From: JBDTGE01 sp050742975
GTDB taxonomy: Bacteria > Actinomycetota > Actinomycetes > Mycobacteriales > Jatrophihabitantaceae
Direction: 5' to 3'
Length of the DNA: 15,853 bases
Assembly: GCA_050742975.1 (NCBI GenBank)
Contig: JBOGDQ010000265.1
Location: 1 to 15,853, forward strand
Numbering within the stretch: the stretch's first letter is position 1; each line of letters starts with the position of its first letter. The translations under genes were made by a program, and so were the position numbers. The notes beneath the pieces are model-generated. The model had not been told where the DNA came from and did no database searches. It worked only from the letters and a program-made list of their open reading frames with translations. This document shows positions 1 to 6,505 of this stretch, piece by piece.

Positions 1-1250
1 TCCGGGTCGATCACGCCGCCGGAGGCGAGGTCGCCGACCAGCGGGCGGACCGCCTGCTCCGGCCCGGAGCCGAGCACGCGGGGGTAGCCGGACTCGGGAG
101 CGTAATGGCCGTCCAGCGCACCCGCGACGGGCGTGTTTTCGGGCGCGGTCTTGCCGTCCAGGAGGTACGGCGCCTTCGCGAACAGGTGATCACGCAGATC
201 CATGATCACGAGCTTGGGGGAGAGCGGCTTGTCGGTGTTCCACGCCGGGCACTGCGACTGGCAGCGGCCGCACTCGGTACAGGTCGCGAAGTCCAGGTAG
301 CCCTTCCAGGTGAAGTCCTCGATCTTGCCCTTGCCGAACACGGTGTCCTCGGACAGGTTCTCCGCGTCGGTGAAGTCGATCGCCTTGCCCTCGGCGTCGG
401 TGACGGGCTGCAGCGCGCCGAGTGCGGCCGGCATCCGCTTGAAGTAGACGTTGATCGCGGCCGTGCCGATGTGCAGGTGCTTGGAGTGCACGACCAGGAC
501 GGTGAAACCGAAGATGACCGCCATCTGGGCGAGCAGGAAGAACGTCTCGATGCCCTGGTTGACGGCGCCGGCAGGCAGCGCGTGCCCGATCAGCCACGAC
601 GCGAACGGCCAGCCGGACCGGCCGAACGGGAAGTGGCCGGTGTTGTACTGTGCGCCGCGGTAGAGCAGCAGCGTCGCAACCACGAGTGCGATCATCAGCA
701 GGATGAGCTCGGCCGGCCCGTTGTGCGAGCCGTAGAAGCGCGAGCTGCGTTGGCGGCGGGCGGGGGCGTTGAGCTTGCGGTTGACGTAGAACCAGATGAT
801 CGCGACGAGGACGGCGACCGCGAACAGGTCCTCGAGGAAGCCGAGCCAGCGCGCGTGGCCGAAGAACGGGAACGCGAAGTCCCGGCTGACGACCAGCGCG
901 CCGTACGCCTCGACGATCGTGATGCCGAGGACGTTGAAGCCCCAGAACGTGAAGAAGTGCGCGAGCCCCGGGCCGGCCCACTTGAGCAGCTTGCGCTGGC
1001 CGAGGACCTCCTCGCCGGCGTTCTCGGCGTGCGCGCGGGGCTCGTGCGTGCGGCTCCGGTCGGCGGCACCGGAGCGGATCAGCCTGACCAGCCAGAGGAT
1101 GCGCCGTCCGGCGATGGCCGCGGTGACCACGAGCATCGCGAGTGCGAGGACGATCCGCAGTGCGCCGGGACTCGTGTAGTTCCAGTCGACGAACACCCCG
1201 GATGCGTGCGGGCGCGAAGCGGCGAGCAGGCCGGCGAGCTGTTGCGACAC
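1..1250 (-). CDS. Membrane-anchored Fe-S oxidoreductase, heterodisulfide reductase-like (C-terminus outside window)
   Basis: Only the first 416 residues are visible; the gene runs off the left edge. The N-terminal half has about five hydrophobic spans (roughly residues 30-55, 98-120, 140-158, 180-198, 240-260), resembling a NarI/HdrE-like cytochrome b domain. A [4Fe-4S] ferredoxin motif CxxCxxCxxxCP follows, with cysteines 324, 327, 330 and 334. This order (membrane domain, then ferredoxin, then presumably CCG domains) is that of the actinobacterial iron-sulfur-binding reductases such as mycobacterial Rv0338c, usually about 700-900 residues. The role is probably electron transfer between a membrane quinone pool and an unknown partner; the substrate is not known. 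I chose GTG at 1250 because a GGAG sequence lies about 9 nt upstream and residues follow in frame into the first membrane span. The family is fairly sure, the precise function is not. Confidence 0.85.
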   Translation of the reverse strand, partial: MSQQLAGLLAASRPHASGVFVDWNYTSPGALRIVLALAMLVVTAAIAGRRILWLVRLIRSGAADRSRTHEPRAHAENAGEEVLGQRKLLKWAGPGLAHFFTFWGFNVLGITIVEAYGALVVSRDFAFPFFGHARWLGFLEDLFAVAVLVAIIWFYVNRKLNAPARRQRSSRFYGSHNGPAELILLMIALVVATLLLYRGAQYNTGHFPFGRSGWPFASWLIGHALPAGAVNQGIETFFLLAQMAVIFGFTVLVVHSKHLHIGTAAINVYFKRMPAALGALQPVTDAEGKAIDFTDAENLSEDTVFGKGKIEDFTWKGYLDFATCTECGRCQSQCPAWNTDKPLSPKLVIMDLRDHLFAKAPYLLDGKTAPENTPVAGALDGHYAPESGYPRVLGSGPEQAVRPLVGDLASGGVIDP

Positions 1251-1314
1251 GGGCGTCGTCTCCTCTGCGTTGCCTGAACGAACACGTTCGCCACGACTCG
1301 CGGCGAACCTGCTG

Positions 1315-1345
1315 AGACTATTCGGTTCTACTCGCTGGTAACCAA
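1315..1345 (-). promoter_or_regulatory. Possible promoter of the Fe-S oxidoreductase
   Basis: On the minus strand TTGGTT (1345-1340) and TAGTCT (1320-1315) are separated by 19 bp, upstream of the GTG start at 1250. The -10 fits TANNNT, but the -35 is imperfect and the spacer is long. A partial palindrome CGAAC-AC-GTTCG (1279-1290) lies in the leader. This is weak evidence only. Confidence 0.22.
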
Positions 1346-1349
1346 TCTG

Positions 1350-2372
1350 CTACCGCTTGCGACGACCGCGCGGCGGCGGGGCGATCGACCCCCGTGGCTG
1401 GGCGGCCGGTTCGAGCACCTTGCGGCGGGTGTGCTTGCCGTCCTCGATCGCCCGAACGGTGCGCTCGACGACCGAGCTGACGAGCAGGTCCATCGGCCAG
1501 CGGTAACTGGACAGCGGCGGGGTGAGTAGGCGCGAGACCGGGCGATCGTCGTAGCCGAGCACGGACACGTCGGTCGGCACGTCCAGGTCCAGCTCGCGTG
1601 CCGCTGCGTAGACGCCGTAGGCCATCGAGTCGGCCAGGCAGAAGAACGCGGTGGGACGGTCCGCCCCGCGCAGCGCCTGCAGCGCGACGTCCCGGGCACC
1701 GTCCAGATCGTGCGGGCTGGCGTGCATGGTGATCCGCAGCCCCAGCTGGTCGGCGACCTGACGCGCGACCAGCTCGGCCGGACGGTCGGGCGTGGTCACG
1801 CCGCCCGGGGTCATCACGGCGATCCGCCGATGCCCTGCCTCCGCGAGCTGGCGCAGCGCGTCGGTCACTCCCGCGACGTTGTCGAACACGACCTCGGCGG
1901 CGGTGGACGCGCCGGGGAGCCCGTCGCCGATCGAGATCAGGACGGTTCGCTCGGCGATCTGCGCCCAGTGCTCGGCGGCCGGATCCACCGGCAGGCAGAT
2001 CAGCGCGTCCACCCGCTTGTCGACGAGCTGCATGGCCAGCGCGGCCTCGACGTCCGGATCGTTGGACGCGCCCACGATCAGCCCGTGCCGGGACGCCTCC
2101 AGCAGCCCGCGACCGAGCGCCGCCGCGATGCTCTGCTGCCAAATGTCCTCCAGCGAGCCGCACAGCACGCCGACGTAGTCGGTCCGCCCGGATGCGAGCG
2201 CCCGGGCGATCGGGTCGGCCTGGTAGCCGAGCCGATCGGCGACCGCGCGGACCCGCTCCTGGGTCTCAACCGGCACCTGGAGTCCGCGCAGCGCATAGGA
2301 GACGGCGGCGGACGAGAGACCGGTTTCGTCCGCGATGTCGCGGAGCGTCACCCGCCGCGGACGCTGGGGCAT
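1350..2372 (-). CDS. LacI-family transcriptional regulator
   Basis: A 340-residue protein of typical LacI length. Residues 8-30 form the LacI helix-turn-helix (VTLRDIADETGLSSAAVSYA), with a hinge helix near 50-65. A periplasmic-binding-protein-like effector domain follows, with the usual landmarks: VGVLCGSLED after the hinge, FDNVAG in the middle, HRRIAVMTP, and a late VSVLGYDDRPVSRLLTPPLSSYR. It is transcribed divergently from the amidohydrolase/cupin operon at 2509. Operator-like palindromes of the LacI type lie in the shared region, so it most likely represses that operon and perhaps itself. The effector is unknown; sugars are common for the family, but the neighbours are not sugar genes. 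The ATG at 2372 has only a weak ribosome binding site; GTG at 2351 (MTLRDIADETG) is an alternative. The C-terminus ends in a basic tail (PRGRRKR). Confidence 0.93.
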   Translation of the reverse strand: MPQRPRRVTLRDIADETGLSSAAVSYALRGLQVPVETQERVRAVADRLGYQADPIARALASGRTDYVGVLCGSLEDIWQQSIAAALGRGLLEASRHGLIVGASNDPDVEAALAMQLVDKRVDALICLPVDPAAEHWAQIAERTVLISIGDGLPGASTAAEVVFDNVAGVTDALRQLAEAGHRRIAVMTPGGVTTPDRPAELVARQVADQLGLRITMHASPHDLDGARDVALQALRGADRPTAFFCLADSMAYGVYAAARELDLDVPTDVSVLGYDDRPVSRLLTPPLSSYRWPMDLLVSSVVERTVRAIEDGKHTRRKVLEPAAQPRGSIAPPPRGRRKR

Positions 2373-2439
2373 CCATCGAGCCTAACCGCGCGCACCGTTG
2401 GCGGAGGACGGCGAGCACCCGCGCGCGACGATCAACCAC

Positions 2440-2468
2440 TTGACAAGAAGCTACTGAAGCGCTTCACT
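2440..2468 (+). promoter_or_regulatory. Probable promoter of the amidohydrolase/cupin operon
   Basis: A perfect TTGACA (2440-2445) lies upstream of the amidohydrolase start. With a 17-bp spacer the -10 would be TTCACT (2463-2468), a poor match, inside the first two operator repeats. A repressor bound at 2455-2492 would therefore cover the -10 and the start of transcription. The -35 is convincing, the -10 is not. Confidence 0.4.
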
Positions 2469-2492
2469 GAAGCGAATCAGTGAAGCGCTTCA
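2455..2492. promoter_or_regulatory. Triple LacI-type operator (38-bp near-perfect palindrome)
   Basis: Two perfect 12-bp palindromes TGAAGCGCTTCA lie at 2455-2466 and 2481-2492. A third, imperfect copy TGAAGCGAATCA sits exactly between them (2468-2479). The three sites repeat every 13 bp, and the whole 38 bp reads as an inverted repeat except at the central site. TGAAGCGCTTCA with a central CG is the classic LacI-family operator form. The position between the divergent lacI-type gene and the amidohydrolase operon supports direct regulation of both. Confidence 0.85.
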
Positions 2493-2508
2493 TCGGAAGG
2501 GATCAGAG

Positions 2509-3411
2509 ATGCTCGAGCCGGGCTACGTCGACGTGCATCAGCACCTCTGGCCGGCTGAGCTGCTCGATGCGCTGCGCCGTCGTACCGCGCCGCCGATGCT
2601 GCGTGGGTGGACGCTGCACACCGCCGGCGAGCCGCCGTTCGAGGTGCGACCGGACGACCACGACCCCGCCGCGCGTCAGGCGTCGGACCGCGCCGCCGCG
2701 CGCGTGCTCGTCTCGCTGTCCAGCCCGCTCGGAATCGAGGCCCTGCACCCGGACGAGGCGCAGCCGCTGCTCGCCGCGTGGAACCAGGGCGTGCTCGGCC
2801 TGCCGCACCCGTTCGCCGGGTGGGCCGCGGTCGCCAGCACCGATCCCGACGCGGACGGGCTCAAGGGCCTGTTCGACGACGGCCTCTGCGGATTGCAGGT
2901 ACCCGCGCCGGAGCTGGCCACGCCCGCCGGCGTCGAGCGCTGGGCGCCGGTGCTCAGGCAGTGCGAGCAGCGGGACCGTCCCGTCCTCGTCCATCCGGGC
3001 CCGGTGATCCGCTCAGCGCCCGACCTGCCCGACTGGTGGGCCGCCGTCGTCGACTACCCGGCCCAGCTGCAGGCGGCCTGGTGGGCGTGGCGGCAAGCCG
3101 GCCGCGCGCTGCTTCCCGACCTGCGGATCTGCTTCGTCGCCGGCGCCGGTCTCGCGCCGCTGCACCACGAGCGCTTCGCGGCCCGCGGCGGCGGTCGATC
3201 GGTCGTCGACCGCAACGCCTTCGTCGACACCTCCTCGTACGGACGGCGGGCCGTCGACGGCCTGATCCGCGCGCTCGGCATCGACGTGATCGCGCTGGGC
3301 AGCGATCGTCCCTACGCCCGACCGTTCACCGACCCGCACCTCGGCGACGCCGCGCACCACGCGCTGCGCGTCGTGAACCCGACCCGCCTCCTGGAAGGAG
3401 AACGCCAATGA
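2509..3411 (+). CDS. Amidohydrolase family protein (TIM-barrel metal-dependent hydrolase, ACMSD-like)
   Basis: 300 residues, normal for the amidohydrolase-2 family, whose members hydrolyse or decarboxylate small carboxylated or cyclic substrates. Visible family landmarks are the strand-1 metal motif HQH (H10, H12), a strand-5 histidine in VLVHPGP (H162), and the terminal strand-8 aspartate in IALGSDRPYA (D266). The segment where a second histidine is usual (about residues 207-220, ICFVAGAGLAPLHHERF) has no histidine in the expected place, so one metal or substrate ligand may be lost or replaced by H219/H220. The start ATG has a good GGAAGGGA site at 2495-2502. It is the first gene of an operon with the cupin: the stop overlaps the next ATG by 4 nt. 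The LacI-type operators just upstream suggest induction by an unknown substrate. I do not know the reaction. Confidence 0.82.
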   Translation: MLEPGYVDVHQHLWPAELLDALRRRTAPPMLRGWTLHTAGEPPFEVRPDDHDPAARQASDRAAARVLVSLSSPLGIEALHPDEAQPLLAAWNQGVLGLPHPFAGWAAVASTDPDADGLKGLFDDGLCGLQVPAPELATPAGVERWAPVLRQCEQRDRPVLVHPGPVIRSAPDLPDWWAAVVDYPAQLQAAWWAWRQAGRALLPDLRICFVAGAGLAPLHHERFAARGGGRSVVDRNAFVDTSSYGRRAVDGLIRALGIDVIALGSDRPYARPFTDPHLGDAAHHALRVVNPTRLLEGERQ

Positions 3412-4037
3412 CGCTCACTGCCGAACCCATCGGTGCCCCGCTCATACCCGACGAGGCGACCCTGATCGCCGCCGGATCAGCTCCGGATGACGTGCCCGCC
3501 CGCTCCGCGCGCGACTGGGCCGACGTCCCGGCGTTGCGGGTCACGCTCGAGCAGCTGCCCGCCCGGGATCTGGACAAGGACGAGCTGCTGGAGCTCACCG
3601 CCTCGATCGCGGCGCGGCCGGAGCTGTGGCGCGAGCACGTGGCCTACGACGACGACAACCGGCACTACGTGTCGCTGCACCGCGACGAGCACGTCGACGT
3701 GTGGGTGCTGTGCTGGACGCCGCGCAACGACACCGGCTGGCACGACCACGACATCTCCTCGGGCGCGGTCGCGGTCGTCGAGGGCTGCCTCGTCGAGCAC
3801 AACCTGTCCGTCAACACCGACAGCATCGCGACGGACGTGCCCTCCGGCGCGGTCTTCGCGTTCGGACCGGACCACATCCACCGGCTGACCGGGCGCGACG
3901 CCGGCAGCGTGTCGATCCACGCGTACTCGCCACCGCTGTGGCGGATGGGCCAGTACGCGGTCGGGCGCGGTGGCGTCCTGCACCGCACGTCGGTGTCCTA
4001 CGCCGACGAGCTGCGCCCGCTCGACGACATGATCTGA
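3408..4037 (+). CDS. Cysteine dioxygenase-like cupin (thiol dioxygenase family)
   Basis: 209 residues, close to the about 200 of bacterial cysteine dioxygenases. The cupin core is clear: TGWHDHDISSGAVAVVEG supplies the first two iron-ligand histidines (H112, H114), and FGPDHIHRL supplies the third (H156 or H158). The later HAYSPPL (171-177) is the conserved stretch containing the active-site tyrosine (Y173) of this family. Family members use non-haem Fe(II) and O2 to convert a thiol such as cysteine or 3-mercaptopropionate to a sulfinic acid; which thiol is used here cannot be read from sequence. The start ATG overlaps the amidohydrolase stop (ATGA) and has a strong GGAAGGAG at 3393-3400, so translation is probably coupled. 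A different cupin dioxygenase is the main alternative. Confidence 0.85.
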   Translation: MTLTAEPIGAPLIPDEATLIAAGSAPDDVPARSARDWADVPALRVTLEQLPARDLDKDELLELTASIAARPELWREHVAYDDDNRHYVSLHRDEHVDVWVLCWTPRNDTGWHDHDISSGAVAVVEGCLVEHNLSVNTDSIATDVPSGAVFAFGPDHIHRLTGRDAGSVSIHAYSPPLWRMGQYAVGRGGVLHRTSVSYADELRPLDDMI

Positions 4038-4039
4038 GT

Positions 4040-4089
4040 CATTGGGCCGCCGTCGACGACCGACCCATTGGGCCGCCGTCGACGACCGA
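4040..4089. repeat. Two-copy tandem repeat of 24 bp (26-bp period)
   Basis: The stretch 4040-4063 (beginning CATTGGGCCGCCGTCGACGA) recurs unchanged at 4066-4089, directly after the cupin stop codon. It is non-coding and sits between convergent genes. I see no inverted structure in it and assign no function. Confidence 0.8.
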
Positions 4090-4090
4090 G

Positions 4091-4145
4091 CCGCCCACTC
4101 GCAAGCTCGGGGCGGTCACGGACATCGACACGCGACTTCGTCGCG
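4091..4145. terminator. Possible bidirectional terminator hairpins between convergent genes
   Basis: Two hairpins lie between the convergent cupin and lyase genes: CCGCCC (4091-4096) with GGGCGG (4110-4115), and CGCGAC-TTC-GTCGCG (4131-4145), whose 6-bp stem is perfect. Neither has a real U-tract (only ATTTG follows the second), so intrinsic termination is uncertain. Confidence 0.35.
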
Positions 4146-4189
4146 ATTTGCGGCCGGCGGGCTGGTCACTCTGCACTCCGCCGGGGAGG

Positions 4190-5620
4190 TCACCACACGT
4201 CGACGCCGGTGGGCAGCGCGGCGAGCTCGTCGAGCACGGCCTCGGCTGCAGCCAGTTCGTCGGTGAGGTCGCGGTCGGCGATGCTGCGCCCGATCGCGGC
4301 GAGCAGCGACGCCGCGCCGGCCAGCCGGTCGGGGATCGCGATCGCACGCATCCGCAGGCAGCGCACCGCCGCGACCAGCTCGCAGGCCAGCAGCGTGCGG
4401 TAGGAGTCGATCGTCTGCAGCGCGGCGGCAGCGGCCAGCGAGGCGAAGCTCGCGTGCTCCTCGACGCCGCGCGAGAGCGTCACGGTCTGGATGCTTACCG
4501 GGGTGCCCGCCTCGCGCAGCACGGCGAGCGCGGAGGCCGCGACGTACTCGACCACCATCACCCCGGACGCGCCCGGCGTGCCGTCGCCGAGGAACGCGGG
4601 CAGACCGGTGATCGCGGGCTCGTTGAACATCGTCACGCGGGCGAGCGACAGCGCCCCGGTCTGCGCGATCGCGATCCGCGCCGCGTCCAGCGCCTGCGCC
4701 AGGTACGCGGCGTGGAAGCCGCCGTGGTGCGCAACGCCGACACCCGGGAGCAGGACCGGGTTCTCCGACGGCGCGTTCACCATCGCGGTCGTGACCTCGT
4801 CGGCCGCGTCGATGCGGTCCAGCAGCGCGCCGTGCACCTGGGGCAGCGCGCGCAGGCCGAACGGGTCCTGGATGCGGGCCGCGCTCGTGCCCTCACCGAT
4901 CAGCGCGCGCAGCATCCGGCACACCCGCCGCGAACCCGGGAACGGCGTGACCGCCTCGACGGCCGGCGCGAACGCCTCGAGGTTGCCGTCGACGGCCGCG
5001 AAGGTCAGCGCGCTGACCCGCACCGCCGCCTCGGCGAGCGTGCGCAGGGCCGCGACGGCCAGCGCGGCGTCGCCGAGCGTGGCCGCGTTGCTGCTCATCA
5101 GCGGCAGGACGTCGCCGATGCCCAGCTCGATCGGGGCCAGCGGTGGCTCGGTGGCGACCTCACCGACGAGGGCGAGACCGGTCACCGCGAGCGCGGACAG
5201 GTCACCGGTGCCGATGCTGCCGAGCTCACGGACGGGCGGCAGCGCATCGCGTTCGAGCATGACCGCGAGCGCGTCGAACACCGCGACGGACGCGCCGCTG
5301 CCGCCGGTGGCCAGCTGGTTCAGGCGCACGGCCAGCATGGCGCGCACCCGTTCCGGCGAGCGCAGCGGACCGGCCGAGGTGGCGTGACTGCGCAGCAGCG
5401 CGATCGCCTGCATGGCCGGGTCGGCCAGCAGCACGTCGCGGTTCGCACCGACGCCGGTCGAGCGGCCGTAGATCGGACGTTCGCTCGCGGCCTGCTGGGC
5501 GAACTCGGCCGAGGCGCGGACCCGCTCGCGTGCCGCCGGGGTGACCTCGGCACGCTCACGCTGCAGGGCCAGCGCCGCGACGTCCGCCGCGGTCAGCGAG
5601 GTGCCGTCGAGGGCGATCAC
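4190..5620 (-). CDS. HAL/PAL-family aromatic amino acid lyase with atypical MIO triad
   Basis: 476 residues, with the whole fold of histidine/phenylalanine ammonia-lyases. Visible landmarks are YGRSTGVGANRD (catalytic Tyr51), RELGSIGTGDLSAL (131-144, the MIO loop), SSNAATLG (176-183), QDPFGLRALPQVHG (251-264), HHGGFH (298-303) and GVEEHASF (385-392). The MIO-forming Ala-Ser-Gly is replaced by Gly137-Thr138-Gly139, with one residue fewer in the loop. The asparagine of the INGT motif and the tyrosine of QD(A/P)YSLR also differ, so histidine is doubtful as substrate. The protein has no lysine. There are no hutU, hutI or hutG genes nearby. I chose GTG at 5620 because GGAGGAGG precedes it and MIALDGTSLT matches the usual N-terminus; an upstream ATG at 5737 only adds an atypical leader. 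It is divergent from an IclR gene and a betaine-type ABC importer, which suggests it acts on the imported compound. Confidence 0.85.
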   Translation of the reverse strand: MIALDGTSLTAADVAALALQRERAEVTPAARERVRASAEFAQQAASERPIYGRSTGVGANRDVLLADPAMQAIALLRSHATSAGPLRSPERVRAMLAVRLNQLATGGSGASVAVFDALAVMLERDALPPVRELGSIGTGDLSALAVTGLALVGEVATEPPLAPIELGIGDVLPLMSSNAATLGDAALAVAALRTLAEAAVRVSALTFAAVDGNLEAFAPAVEAVTPFPGSRRVCRMLRALIGEGTSAARIQDPFGLRALPQVHGALLDRIDAADEVTTAMVNAPSENPVLLPGVGVAHHGGFHAAYLAQALDAARIAIAQTGALSLARVTMFNEPAITGLPAFLGDGTPGASGVMVVEYVAASALAVLREAGTPVSIQTVTLSRGVEEHASFASLAAAAALQTIDSYRTLLACELVAAVRCLRMRAIAIPDRLAGAASLLAAIGRSIADRDLTDELAAAEAVLDELAALPTGVDVW

Positions 5621-5720
5621 CGGGCCTCCTCCGACCAGATGCCAGCACGCTAGCGCGGCCACGGGCGCCGGCGCGGATCCGAACTTTGCCTGCCGCAGGT
5701 CTTCCCATCGGGCCGCGGAT

Positions 5721-5737
5721 GTGCGACCGTACCGCAC
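5721..5737. promoter_or_regulatory. Possible IclR operator in the lyase/regulator intergenic region
   Basis: An inverted repeat GTGCG-N7-CGCAC lies midway between the divergent lyase (starts 5620) and iclR-type gene (starts 5807). It abuts CATAGT on the minus strand (5741-5736), a possible -10 for the lyase. IclR proteins commonly bind such a shared region, but this site does not match a consensus I can name. Confidence 0.3.
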
Positions 5738-5740
5738 TAT

Positions 5741-5796
5741 GGCAGTTGGCTGCTACGTAGTGGCAGGCCAGCGGGCAGTCAGGCAGCGGTAGGCAG
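5741..5796 (+). repeat. Cluster of GGCAG direct repeats upstream of the IclR gene
   Basis: GGCAG occurs five times, starting at 5741, 5762, 5774, 5782 and 5792, in the last 65 bp before the IclR start. A palindrome CTACGTAG (5753-5760) lies among them. The spacing is irregular. These may be regulator contacts or just compositional bias. Confidence 0.3.
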
Positions 5797-5806
5797 GGGA
5801 TGCCAG

Positions 5807-6505
5807 ATGACGGCGATGACGCCGGCAGGTTCCACCCGCACCGTCGGCCGTGCCCTCGACCTGCTCGCCGAGGTGTGCGCCGAGGGCGCGATCAGCCTGT
5901 CCGAGTGCGCGCGCCGCGCCGGTCTGCCGCTGAGCACCGCGCTGCGCCTGCTCCGCACGCTGGAGTCCGCCGGCTTCGTCGTCCGCGACCCGGGCGGTTC
6001 GTTCAGCGCCGGCCCGCGGCTGATCCAGCTCGGCGCGTACGCGCTGGGCCGTCAGTCACTCGTGCGGCTGGCCCAGCCCGCGATGCGGCGGATCGTCGCC
6101 GCAACCCGGGAGTCGACCTACCTGGCCACCCGTGGCCCGAACGACACGGCGATCTACATCGCGATGGTCGAGGGCACCCACTCTGTTCGGCACACCAGCT
6201 GGGTCGGGCGCTCGGTGCCGATGGCCAAGCTCGCGGTCGGCCGCGCGCTGTCCGACGACCTGGACGAATATCCGTACGTCGCCGAGCGGGACCGCTTCGA
6301 GCCGGACGTGACGGCGATCGTCGCACCGATCCACTGGGCGCGGGGAGTCGCCGGCGCCCTCAGCGTCCTGGGCCCCACCTACCGGATCGACGACGAGGCG
6401 ATGCATGAGTACGGCCGGATCGTGAGCGCCGAGGCGCGCGCGATCGGCGAGCAGCTCGGCCTGGCGCGAAGTGAACCCACCCTGAGAGAGGTGACCGCGG
6501 AGTGA
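5807..6505 (+). CDS. IclR-family transcriptional regulator
   Basis: 232 residues. Residues 10-62 are a winged helix-turn-helix (RTVGRALDLLAEV, then ISLSECARRAGLPLSTALRLLRTLESAGFV), and residues 68-225 form an IclR effector domain (STYLATRGPNDTAIYIAMVEG, VGRSVPMAKLAVGRALSD, IVAPIHWARGVAGALSVLGP). The domain looks short: the segment that normally lies between the GKAL-like motif (144-148) and the AIVAPI motif (170-175) seems to lack about 30 residues. The start ATG at 5807 has GGGGA six bases upstream; ATG at 5816 is an alternative. The gene overlaps the ABC ATPase by 4 nt (GTGA), so the regulator is the first gene of the transporter operon and probably controls both that operon and the divergent lyase, perhaps sensing the imported substrate. 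Confidence 0.9.
   Translation: MTAMTPAGSTRTVGRALDLLAEVCAEGAISLSECARRAGLPLSTALRLLRTLESAGFVVRDPGGSFSAGPRLIQLGAYALGRQSLVRLAQPAMRRIVAATRESTYLATRGPNDTAIYIAMVEGTHSVRHTSWVGRSVPMAKLAVGRALSDDLDEYPYVAERDRFEPDVTAIVAPIHWARGVAGALSVLGPTYRIDDEAMHEYGRIVSAEARAIGEQLGLARSEPTLREVTAE

Noticed and set aside
1279..1290. CGAAC-AC-GTTCG resembling an actinobacterial LexA/SOS box.
   Set aside because: LexA boxes need four bases between the half-sites (CGAAC-N4-GTTCG); here there are two, and the gene is not a repair gene.
4190..5620. Annotating the lyase simply as histidine ammonia-lyase (hutH).
   Set aside because: The MIO triad and two other active-site positions differ, and there are no hutU/hutI/hutG genes in the window.
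3626..5653. Very long open frame on the plus strand (about 675 codons) opposite the lyase, and similar long frames elsewhere.
   Set aside because: It is an Arg/Gly/Ala-rich shadow of high-GC coding sequence on the other strand and frame, with no recognisable motif.
5621..5737. N-terminal extension of the lyase from an ATG at 5737.
   Set aside because: The extra 39 residues do not resemble the family N-terminus, while GTG at 5620 has a strong GGAGGAGG and starts the conserved MIALDGTSLT.
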